A stretch of 5,101 nucleotides of DNA from Muribaculaceae bacterium (GCA_016287065.1 JAEEVB010000181.1:1-5101), one strand, 5' to 3'. Shown: positions 1 through 4,930, counted from the stretch's first letter. The notes: a model not told the origin generated them from the letters alone. Program-made: numbers and translations.

Positions 1-44
1 CCGTCGTGCGACCCCTGAGAGGCCAACGCGCAACCAGCGACAAT

Positions 45-68
45 GCAAAAGAACCGGCGTCAGCCGGC
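45..68 (-). terminator. Possible rho-independent terminator after tcdA
   Basis: Read on the minus strand, GCCGGC and GCCGGT can pair around a TGAC loop (five GC pairs plus a closing G-U), followed by TCTTTT. This has the form of an intrinsic terminator, but the T tract is interrupted and the site lies about 225 bases beyond the tcdA stop codon. No better candidate is seen closer: the stronger hairpin at 194-212 lacks a T tract. Confidence 0.35.
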
Positions 69-193
69 TTTGCGTGCCACCTGCTTTGCGAGAGAAATTA
101 AAACGTCGTCTTTGCAACCTTTTGTTCTTATGTCCTTCTGTCTAAATAACTTCTGTCCTTCTGTCAAAAGAGAATCTCGTTCAATCGCGAGCA

Positions 194-212
194 CTTCGTG
201 GTTCCCGCGAAG
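194..212. other. 8-bp hairpin in the tcdA 3' region
   Basis: CTTCGTGG pairs with CCGCGAAG (one G-T wobble) around a 3-base loop. It lies about 80 bases after the tcdA stop on the minus strand and is not followed by a T run in either direction. It could protect the tcdA transcript's 3' end or be incidental; the sequence alone does not decide this. Confidence 0.35.
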
Positions 213-293
213 CGGCAAAACACACACCGCGACAATGCAAAACAACCGCGCTTAACCGCACGACACCAAACAAAAGGACTATGTATGAGAGGA

Positions 294-1007
294 TTAGTCG
301 GTGGTGGGATGAAGAAGGTCGTGGATGACCTGGCTGGCGATGAGGAGGCCGGCGGCAGCAGGGACATAGGCGTTGCTGGCGGGGACATACTGTTCGTTTT
401 CCATCACGGGTTCGAGGGGTTCGGTGGGCAACTCGTCGCTGCAGACGCACTTGAAGTGGTTGATGCCCTCGCGGCGCAACTGTTTGCGGAGCACCTTGGC
501 GAGGGGGTCGTTCTTGGTCTTGCTGATGTCGCACACGCGGAACGCCATGGGGTTGAACTTGTTGGCGGCGCCCATGCTGCAGATGAAAGGTATGCCGAGG
601 CGGGAGCAACGGCGCACGAGCTCCTTTTTGGCGCTGACGGTGTCGATGCAGTCGACGACATAATCGTAGGGGGTGAGGTCAAGTTCGTCGGCATTGCACA
701 CGCGGTAGAAGAGTTTGTGGGTGCGCACCTGGCACTGGGGGTTGATGTCGTGGATGCGCTCGGCCGCCACATCTACCTTATACTGCCCGAGGGTGCTCAT
801 GAGGGCGATGATCTGGCGGTTGAGGTTGGTGATGGTGACCTTGTCGTTATCGATGAGGTCGAGGGCTCCGACGCCGCTGCGGGCCAAGGCTTCGACCACA
901 TAGCCGCCCACGCCGCCCACGCCGAAGACGGCGACACGGCTGCGCGCGAGCACCTCCATGGCTGGCGTGCCGAGCAACATGCGGGTACGGGAAAACTGGT
1001 CGGGCAT
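294..1007 (-). CDS. tcdA: tRNA threonylcarbamoyladenosine dehydratase TcdA (CsdL/YgdL), ThiF/E1-like fold
   Basis: Known role of the family: an ATP-dependent cytoplasmic enzyme that cyclises t6A at position 37 of ANN-decoding tRNAs to ct6A, through an adenylated intermediate. Seen in the 237-residue product: a Rossmann nucleotide-binding glycine motif GVGGVG (29-34) after a hydrophobic strand; an acidic turn D53-x-D55 followed by NLNRQ (61-65), the ATP-binding signature of E1/ThiF/MoeB proteins; a Lys in GQYK (74-77); DCID (120-123), the second strand-end Asp motif; and SMGAANKFNP (145-154), matching the SMGA segment of TcdA rather than MoeB or ThiF. The paired CxxC zinc motifs of MoeB/ThiF are absent, as expected for TcdA. 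Length is close to the usual 240-270. The ATG at 1005-1007 is preferred; an in-frame TTG at 1011-1013 would add two residues. There is no Shine-Dalgarno sequence, and a Bacteroides-type promoter lies just upstream. It is monocistronic here and divergent from the DUF1573 cluster. Confidence 0.93.
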   Translation of the reverse strand: MPDQFSRTRMLLGTPAMEVLARSRVAVFGVGGVGGYVVEALARSGVGALDLIDNDKVTITNLNRQIIALMSTLGQYKVDVAAERIHDINPQCQVRTHKLFYRVCNADELDLTPYDYVVDCIDTVSAKKELVRRCSRLGIPFICSMGAANKFNPMAFRVCDISKTKNDPLAKVLRKQLRREGINHFKCVCSDELPTEPLEPVMENEQYVPASNAYVPAAAGLLIASQVIHDLLHPTTD

Positions 1008-1032
1008 AGGCAATGCGTTGTATTGTTACACC

Positions 1033-1064
1033 GCAAAGGTAAGCATTTCGGGCCGAATGAGCAA
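1033..1064 (-). promoter_or_regulatory. Bacteroides-type promoter for tcdA
   Basis: On the minus strand, TACCTTTGC (1041 down to 1033) matches the Bacteroidota -7 consensus TAnnTTTG. A TTTG at 1064-1061 lies 19 bp upstream of it, in the place expected for the -33 element. Transcription would begin around 1025-1027, giving a leader of about 20 bases before the tcdA ATG at 1007. Both elements and their spacing fit the known sigma-ABfr pattern; the start site itself is inferred. Confidence 0.7.
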
Positions 1065-1082
1065 ATTGCGAGCAGGGCTCGC
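1061..1082. promoter_or_regulatory. Two adjacent palindromes at the upstream edge of the tcdA promoter
   Basis: GCAAATTGC (1061-1069) is a perfect odd palindrome covering the tcdA -33 element. GCGAGC-AGG-GCTCGC (1068-1082) is a perfect 6-bp inverted repeat directly beside it. Together they could form an operator for a dimeric regulator, or a hairpin in a longer transcript. No regulator gene is present in the window, so the function is inferred only from shape and position. Confidence 0.35.
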
Positions 1083-1117
1083 GGTTTAGGGTTGAGGACT
1101 GAGGGTTTAGGGGCGGG
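1083..1117. repeat. Degenerate heptamer repeat (TTTAGGG-like), about five units
   Basis: The sequence splits into 7-base units GGTTTAG, GGTTGAG, GACTGAG, GGTTTAG and GGGCGGG. Two units are identical and 21 bp apart. The strand is strongly G-rich with runs of three to five G. It lies between the two divergent promoters and overlaps neither core element. Confidence 0.6.
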
Positions 1118-1132
1118 GGAATCATTAAAAAA

Positions 1133-1174
1133 CGATAAAATCGGACTAATGTGTAAACTTTATTGTATATTTGC
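1133..1174 (+). promoter_or_regulatory. Bacteroides-type promoter for the DUF1573-meaB cluster
   Basis: TATATTTGC at 1166-1174 matches the -7 consensus TAnnTTTG exactly. No clear TTTG is seen at the -33 position (around 1143-1146). That position instead carries a small palindrome, CGAT-AAA-ATCG (1133-1143), which might bind an activator or repressor. The predicted start near 1180 gives a leader of about 20 bases that is A-rich (AACTAAAAAAACC) and lacks a Shine-Dalgarno sequence, as is usual in Bacteroidota. It is the only strong promoter seen for the four plus-strand genes. Confidence 0.7.
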
Positions 1175-1200
1175 ATTCTAACTAAAAAAACCGCATTGCA

Positions 1201-1605
1201 ATGAAACGACTTATAAACACGATGCTGCTGTTGCTCGCCATGACACTGACGACAGTGGCTCAGGACAATGACTATGCCGAAATCACCTTCAAGGAAATCT
1301 CCTACAACTTTGGCACCATCAAGGAATCGAAAGGTCCTGTGACACATAAGTTTGAATTCACTAACACCGGAAATAAGCCACTGATTATCACCAATGTGAC
1401 TGCATCGTGTGGCTGCACCCGGCCCGAATATCCCACCAAACCCATCAAGCCTGGCAAGAAGGGGACCATCAAGGTGACCTTCAGCCCCATAGGCCGCGCT
1501 GGAGCGTTCAAGAAGACCGTGAAGGTGAAAACCAATGGGCTCGAGCCACGCTCAGTGCTGCAAATTGAAGGCACCATCATCCCTGCCAAACGCGAGAAGA
1601 GATGA
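1201..1605 (+). CDS. Small exported single-domain DUF1573 protein
   Basis: The 134-residue product starts with a typical signal peptide (KR, then a hydrophobic stretch LLLLAMTLTTVA, predicted cleavage around residues 20-21 before QDND). It has no lipobox Cys, so it should be released into the periplasm or beyond. Residues about 27-128 form one DUF1573 domain, an Ig-like beta sandwich: FGTIKESKGPVTHKFEFTN (37-55), then NKPLIITNVTASCGCT with the signature Cys70-Gly-Cys72, a P-rich turn PIKPGKK (81-87), and KVTFSP. The function of DUF1573 is not established; such proteins are abundant in Bacteroidota. The ATG is set by the signal peptide and by the promoter about 30 bases upstream. Its stop overlaps the start of the next gene by four bases (ATGA), so the two are very likely translationally coupled. 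Confidence 0.9.
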   Translation: MKRLINTMLLLLAMTLTTVAQDNDYAEITFKEISYNFGTIKESKGPVTHKFEFTNTGNKPLIITNVTASCGCTRPEYPTKPIKPGKKGTIKVTFSPIGRAGAFKKTVKVKTNGLEPRSVLQIEGTIIPAKREKR

Positions 1606-2690
1606 CGAAACGCTCAGGGCTCATGGCAACCTTGCTGCTCATGGCAGTCGCTGCCATGGCACAGCCCTCCATCTGCTGGCTTGAGACGGAACATGACTTC
1701 GGCAGCTTTAGCGACTCGCTGAAGACCGTCACGTGCCAGATGCGATTTGTGAACACAGGCGACGAGCCAGTGGTAATCACGCAGGTGAAGAGTTCGTGCG
1801 GCTGCACCGCCGCCGAGTATCCCCGCACCCCAATAGCACCCGGCGACACATCGGCCGTAGAACTGCTATACAGCTCACGCAACATTCCGGGCGAATTCGA
1901 GAAAAACGTGTGGGTATATACCAACGGTAATCCCAGCAAGACGACGCTCACGGTGAAGGGCCTAGTGATTGGTTCGCCCGAAAGCATACTGGAGAAATAC
2001 CCTGTGGGCGAGGGAGCTGTGCGATTCAGCCATGCCAGTCTGCCACTGGGCGAAGTGACCAAGGGACGAATGCGCGAAGCCTACGTGGCGGGCTACAACA
2101 CTGGCGATCGGCCGATGAACACCACAGTGGAAGGCCTACCGCCGCACATCAAGGCACGGGTGTTGCCCGACACCATCATGTCAGGTCATCTGGTGACGGT
2201 TTCGTTCTTCTACGACTCGTGGAGAGCGCCGCTGTGGGGCCTGAACACCGACTCGGTGACTATCGTCACCCGATCACTGGCCGACTCAACCGACGTGCAG
2301 ACGCTGCCCTTCAGTATCATGGCGCAGGTGAAGGAGGACTTCTCGAAACTCACCGACAAGGAGCGGCGCAATGCACCCGACGCAGTGTTCTCGACCGACA
2401 AACTGGACTTTGGCACGCTGACTGGCGACGAGGCGGTTACACGCTCGTTCACCATCAAGAATGAAGGAAAGAACAACCTTATCATCAGGCGGTTATATAT
2501 TCCAGAGGAGAATATTACGGCACAGACCGACATACTGGAGGTGAAAAAAGGCAAGAAGGCGACCATCAACGTGACCGTGAACGGATGCAAGGAGGCGATG
2601 CTGAACACCACGCTCACCGTGATCAGCAACGATCCCTATCAGCCACGGCAAACGGTGAGACTGGTGGGCCTGAGCAAGAAAAATGACTGA
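1602..2690 (+). CDS. Exported multi-domain DUF1573 protein
   Basis: The 362-residue product begins with a signal peptide (TKRSGLMATLLLMAVAAMA, likely cleaved after Ala20). Three Ig-like segments can be made out. Residues about 27-122 are a clear DUF1573 domain, close to the preceding protein, with HDFGSF, FVNTGDEPVVIT and SSCGCT (Cys66, Cys68). Residues about 138-242 are a divergent second segment with FSHASLPLGEV and YNTGDRPM. Residues about 262-357 are a third, with VFSTDKLDFGTL, FTIKNEGKNNLIIRR and the edge-strand motif SNDPYQP. Only the first keeps the CGC pair. No lipobox or membrane anchor follows the signal peptide. Similar multi-domain layouts are common in Bacteroidota, but their role is unknown; a periplasmic scaffold or protein-binding role is a guess from the fold. 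It overlaps the upstream gene by four bases and is followed by meaB after 18 bases. The pair may have arisen by duplication of the first domain. Confidence 0.88.
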   Translation: MTKRSGLMATLLLMAVAAMAQPSICWLETEHDFGSFSDSLKTVTCQMRFVNTGDEPVVITQVKSSCGCTAAEYPRTPIAPGDTSAVELLYSSRNIPGEFEKNVWVYTNGNPSKTTLTVKGLVIGSPESILEKYPVGEGAVRFSHASLPLGEVTKGRMREAYVAGYNTGDRPMNTTVEGLPPHIKARVLPDTIMSGHLVTVSFFYDSWRAPLWGLNTDSVTIVTRSLADSTDVQTLPFSIMAQVKEDFSKLTDKERRNAPDAVFSTDKLDFGTLTGDEAVTRSFTIKNEGKNNLIIRRLYIPEENITAQTDILEVKKGKKATINVTVNGCKEAMLNTTLTVISNDPYQPRQTVRLVGLSKKND

Positions 2691-2708
2691 TTAACACTTA
2701 ACTACGAT

Positions 2709-3854
2709 ATGAGCAACCAAGAAATCAAGAAACACAGCAAAGCGGTGACGATGCAACACCCCGAAAACGACAAGCAATACACTGGACTGCAAGTGAATGC
2801 CGGAGTGGAGCAGCCACCCATTGTGAGCCCCTATATCAAGAAACGCAAGAAACGCCCGCAACTCACCGTGAACGACTATGTGGAGGGCATCCTGAAAGGC
2901 AACACCACGGTGCTGGGACAGGCAGTGACGCTCGTCGAAAGCCTTGCCACCGAACATCAGGCGATTGCGCAAGAAGTGATCGAGAAATGCCTGCCGCACA
3001 CGGGCAACAGCCGCCGCATAGGCATCACAGGCGTACCGGGAGCGGGCAAGAGCACCTCGATCGATGTGTTTGGCACCTATGTGCTGAACCGCTGCGAGAC
3101 CGACAAACTGGCGGTACTGGCCATCGACCCGTCGAGCGAGCGTTCAAAAGGCTCCATTCTGGGCGACAAGACGCGCATGGAGCAGCTCTCGGTACATCCG
3201 CGAGCCTTCATTCGCCCTTCACCTTCAGCTGGCTCTCTAGGCGGTGTGGCCCGCAAGACGCGCGAGACCATCATGCTGTGTGAGGCTGCCGGCTACAACA
3301 ACATATTCGTGGAAACCGTGGGTGTGGGCCAGAGCGAGACGGCTGTGCACTCGATGGTGGACTTCTTCCTGCTCATCCAGATTGCAGGCGCAGGCGACGA
3401 ACTGCAGGGCATCAAGCGCGGCATCATGGAGATGGCCGATGCCATTGGCATCAACAAGGCCGACGGCGACAATGTGGACCGCGCCAATCGTCAGGCGCTG
3501 GAATTCCGCAACGCGCTGCACCTCTACCCTGTGCCTCCCAGCGGTTTCCTGCCACAGGTGACCACCTACTCGGGCTACTACAACCTGAATATCGACAAGC
3601 TGTGGAAGATTGTTGACGATTATTTCGAGTTTGTGCACGGCAACGGCTACTTCGAGGAGCGCCGCCGCCAGCAAGAGAAATACTGGATGTACGAGACTAT
3701 CAACGAGCAACTTAAGTCGCGGTTCTACAACGATCCCGAGATTGAGCGTCTGCTGCAGGTGAAGCAAGAAATGGTGCTCGACAGCAAGCAGTCGTCGTTT
3801 GTGGCAGCAAGCGATGTGCTCAAGTTCTACTACGACAACATCATCAAAAAATAA
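2709..3854 (+). CDS. meaB: Methylmalonyl-CoA mutase-associated GTPase MeaB (ArgK/YgfD family)
   Basis: Family role: a cytoplasmic SIMIBI-class GTPase that binds methylmalonyl-CoA mutase, gates adenosylcobalamin loading and protects the mutase from inactivation. Seen in the 381-residue product: Walker A GVPGAGKST (108-116); the family block AIDPSSERSKGSILGDKTRM (138-157) carrying switch I and Asp140; RPSPSAGSLGG (169-179); switch II/G3 ETVGVGQSE (202-210), highly diagnostic; base-specificity NKAD (249-252); and a helical C-terminal part (about 300-380) used for dimerisation. The domain starts near residue 53, so the 45-50 N-terminal residues, rich in Lys, Gln and Pro, are an extension relative to the E. 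coli protein of about 330 residues. The ATG at 2709 follows the upstream stop by 18 bases; Met15 is an alternative start. The older name ArgK (arginine/ornithine transport kinase) is considered a misannotation. Mutase subunit genes are not in the window. Confidence 0.95.
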   Translation: MSNQEIKKHSKAVTMQHPENDKQYTGLQVNAGVEQPPIVSPYIKKRKKRPQLTVNDYVEGILKGNTTVLGQAVTLVESLATEHQAIAQEVIEKCLPHTGNSRRIGITGVPGAGKSTSIDVFGTYVLNRCETDKLAVLAIDPSSERSKGSILGDKTRMEQLSVHPRAFIRPSPSAGSLGGVARKTRETIMLCEAAGYNNIFVETVGVGQSETAVHSMVDFFLLIQIAGAGDELQGIKRGIMEMADAIGINKADGDNVDRANRQALEFRNALHLYPVPPSGFLPQVTTYSGYYNLNIDKLWKIVDDYFEFVHGNGYFEERRRQQEKYWMYETINEQLKSRFYNDPEIERLLQVKQEMVLDSKQSSFVAASDVLKFYYDNIIKK

Positions 3855-3866
3855 CTTATACCCACT

Positions 3867-4334
3867 ATGAAGAAACTACTCGCAATCGTCGCTTGCGCTG
3901 CTGCGCTGCTCATGCTCACGCAGTGCTCCATATCCCGGAAAGTGATAGCCAAGGCCTACCCCATTGGGTTCACTGAACTGCACAACTACTATGTGGTTAA
4001 CACCCATAAGGTGAAGAAGATAGAACGCAAAATCATCACTAGTGAGGAAGAGTTCCGCAACATCTTTGGCGAAGCAGCCGTGATGGGCACCAACGGCACA
4101 CCCACCCCGGTGAACTTCAAGACGCAGTTTGTGCTGGCGGTCATTCTGCCCGAGACCAACCGCGTGGTGAGCATGTATCCTGAGAACGTGTTGGAGAACG
4201 GTAACGCCGTGATATTCAACTATAAAGTGGATAAGGGAGAGAAAACCAGCTACACCATGGTGCCCTTTACTGCGATCGCGCTCGACCGGCCACTCGAAAT
4301 GCTCAGCATGGAATTCTACTTCGAAGAGAAGTAA
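3867..4334 (+). CDS. Small predicted lipoprotein, unknown function
   Basis: The 155-residue product starts KKLLAIVACAAALLMLTQC, a lipoprotein signal peptide with a plausible lipobox LTQC and Cys20 as the lipidation site. Gln at -1 is unusual by E. coli rules, but Bacteroidota lipoboxes are looser. The mature part is about 135 residues and is predicted mostly beta. ITSEEEFRNIFG (57-68) followed by NFKTQFVLAVILP (103-115), with a later hydrophobic strand YTMVPFTAIAL, loosely recalls PrcB-type C-terminal domains. This likeness is weak and is not used as a name. The gene starts 12 bases after meaB, is co-directional and is probably the last gene of the transcript. A metabolic link to MeaB is not evident; co-transcription may be fortuitous. 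The ATG is fixed by the signal peptide. Confidence 0.82.
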   Translation: MKKLLAIVACAAALLMLTQCSISRKVIAKAYPIGFTELHNYYVVNTHKVKKIERKIITSEEEFRNIFGEAAVMGTNGTPTPVNFKTQFVLAVILPETNRVVSMYPENVLENGNAVIFNYKVDKGEKTSYTMVPFTAIALDRPLEMLSMEFYFEEK

Positions 4335-4366
4335 CCCATCTAACTATCTAAAAATCAATGACAAGA

Positions 4367-4391
4367 ATCTCTGAACTCTCTCTTCAGGGAT
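4367..4391 (+). terminator. Hairpin after the four-gene cluster, possible weak terminator
   Basis: ATCTCTGAA pairs with TTCAGGGAT (9 pairs, one wobble) around a 7-base pyrimidine loop, 32 bases after the lipoprotein stop. It is followed by ATTTGT rather than a clean T run, so intrinsic termination would be weak. It is nonetheless the only stable hairpin seen between the cluster and the repeat region, so it probably marks the 3' end of the transcript. Confidence 0.45.
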
Positions 4392-4404
4392 ATTTGTGCT
4401 ATAC

Positions 4405-4504
4405 CATCTAGCATCCTAGATACCAAGCCATTAAAGAAGCTCCCCTTCAACACGAGCCTTTCTAGAATATCTAGCATCAAGAGCATCAAGAGCCACTAAA
4501 GCAT
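4405..4504. repeat. CTAG-rich degenerate flank of the 9-bp array
   Basis: CTAG occurs at 4408, 4416, 4462 and 4471. The segment 4480-4506 splits into 9-base units AGAGCATCA, AGAGCCACT and AAAGCATCT, in phase with the units that follow. Two bases are missing relative to the CTAG motif at 4471. This looks like an older, eroded part of the same tandem array. No gene is seen in 4335-4630. Confidence 0.5.
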
Positions 4505-4630
4505 CTAGAGCGGCTAGAATGGCTAGGTGGGCTAGAACGGCTGGAATGGCTAAAGCGGCTAGATAGGCTAGAACAGCTGGAATGGCTAGGCGGGCTAGAG
4601 CGGCTGGATAGGCTGGAACGGCTAGGTGGG
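4505..4630. repeat. 9-bp tandem repeat, 14 units, consensus CTAGAAYGG
   Basis: The stretch divides without any indel into 14 units of exactly 9 bases: CTAGAGCGG, CTAGAATGG, CTAGGTGGG, CTAGAACGG, CTGGAATGG, CTAAAGCGG, CTAGATAGG, CTAGAACAG, CTGGAATGG, CTAGGCGGG, CTAGAGCGG, CTGGATAGG, CTGGAACGG, CTAGGTGGG. Nine units begin CTAG, four CTGG and one CTAA; GG at positions 8-9 is almost invariant. Units differ mainly by transitions. The array is unlikely to be coding: two frames per strand meet stops, and the remaining minus-strand frame (X-Ser-Ser type) has no start codon. Its last unit merges with a 5S rRNA stub. Confidence 0.9.
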
Positions 4631-4648
4631 GCCCTCACGCTATGACAC
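4624..4648 (-). pseudogene. 5' stub of a third 5S rRNA copy
   Basis: On the minus strand, 4648-4624 reads as the first 25 bases of the neighbouring 5S copies (GTGTCATAGCGTGAGGG, then CCCCACCT), with one mismatch to the diverged copy in the CCTCACGCTATG core region. Homology stops at CCCACCT, exactly where the 9-bp array begins. It follows the T tract of the upstream terminator. The rest of the 5S gene is gone, so it cannot make a functional rRNA. Confidence 0.75.
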
Positions 4649-4678
4649 AAAAAAAGAGGAGCCATTGCTGACTCCTCT
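4649..4678 (-). terminator. Rho-independent terminator copy 1 (after the diverged 5S)
   Basis: Read on the minus strand, AGAGGAGUCA pairs with UGGCUCCUCU (10 pairs, one G-U) around a GCAA tetraloop of the stable GNRA class, followed by a T7 tract. It is identical in stem, loop and T tract to the copy after the intact 5S gene. It lies 5 bases after the diverged 5S copy. Confidence 0.9.
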
Positions 4679-4683
4679 CTTAG

Positions 4684-4789
4684 GGGGCGGTTACCTATGC
4701 CTTCCCATGCCGCTGACCATCGCCGTGGTGACGCTTAAGTTCCTGTCCAGGACGGGAAGGGACGGTGGGACCCTCACGCTATGGCACAA
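4684..4789 (-). pseudogene. Diverged tandem 5S rRNA copy (probable pseudogene)
   Basis: This 106-base segment aligns with the intact 5S gene beside it. The first 19 bases of the shared core (CATAGCGTGAGGGTCCCAC) and the last 14 (TAGGTAACCGCCCC) are identical, but the middle is strongly diverged and contains a net 2-base insertion. Several changes break rRNA structure without compensation. The 5' strand of helix I is replaced by UUGUGC, leaving one of six pairs with ACCGCC. The 3' strand of helix II reads CGUCA...CGG instead of CCUCA...CGC while its 5' strand is unchanged. The conserved CCGAAC loop is lost. It lies downstream of a strong terminator, so it would be transcribed only by read-through. 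A retained role as a non-ribosomal small RNA is possible but unsupported. Confidence 0.8.
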
Positions 4790-4817
4790 AAAAAGAGGAG
4801 CCATTGCTGACTCCTCT
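4788..4817 (-). terminator. Rho-independent terminator copy 2 (after the intact 5S rRNA)
   Basis: Same structure as the copy at 4649-4678: a 10-bp stem, a GCAA tetraloop and a T7 tract, on the minus strand, beginning about 10 bases after the 3' end of the functional 5S gene. This is the expected end of the rRNA operon transcript. The T tract abuts the first bases of the diverged 5S copy. Confidence 0.93.
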
Positions 4818-4826
4818 CGGTTTAAG

Positions 4827-4930
<104 letters not shown>

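Larger units (their letters stand above)
37..250. repeat. Diverged direct repeat, two copies 192 bp apart
   Basis: The 14-mer GCGACAATGCAAAA occurs at 37-50 and 229-242. In both copies it continues, after one differing base, into AACCG and a GC-rich segment. Weaker similarity extends about 20 bases upstream (GAGGCCAACGCGCAACCA against GCGGCAAAACACACACC). The pair brackets 52-228. It resembles a small dispersed intergenic repeat, but no family is recognised and no terminal inverted repeats or coding content are seen. Confidence 0.45.
1..293. other. Non-coding region downstream of tcdA
   Basis: No convincing gene is seen here; the short open frames have no recognisable domains and overlap one another on both strands. 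The stretch contains a diverged direct repeat (around 37-58 and 229-250), a short pyrimidine-rich duplication of TCCTTCTGTC near 130-163, an 8-bp hairpin at 194-212 and a terminator-like hairpin at 45-68. It probably holds the 3' untranslated region of tcdA plus intergenic sequence. Whatever lies left of position 1 cannot be judged. Confidence 0.6.

Noticed and set aside
1..293. Small genes in the left intergenic region (61-74 codon frames on both strands)
   Set aside because: They overlap each other, have no signal peptide, domain or promoter, and cross repeats and hairpins.
1011..1013. TTG start for tcdA
   Set aside because: It adds only two residues (fMet-Pro) to an ATG-started frame. The ATG at 1005-1007 is the simpler choice and fits the promoter spacing equally well.
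198..1181. Open frame of 327 codons on the plus strand, antisense to tcdA
   Set aside because: It is the complement of a confidently identified gene with all ThiF/TcdA motifs on the minus strand. Its product is an Ala/Gly/His/Asp-rich sequence with no domain, as expected from a GC-rich shadow frame, and it runs through both promoter regions.
2709..3854. Naming the GTPase as an arginine/ornithine transport kinase (ArgK)
   Set aside because: The ETVGVGQSE, NKAD and Walker A motifs define the MeaB GTPase family. The kinase name is an old misassignment and there is no transport system nearby.
4505..4630. CRISPR array
   Set aside because: The units are 9 bases with no spacers between them and no cas genes nearby. 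It is a simple minisatellite.
4505..4630. Ser-rich repeat protein encoded on the minus strand of the 9-bp array
   Set aside because: One frame is open across the array, but it has no start codon, no leader and a stop soon after the array. Openness follows automatically from a 9-base period.
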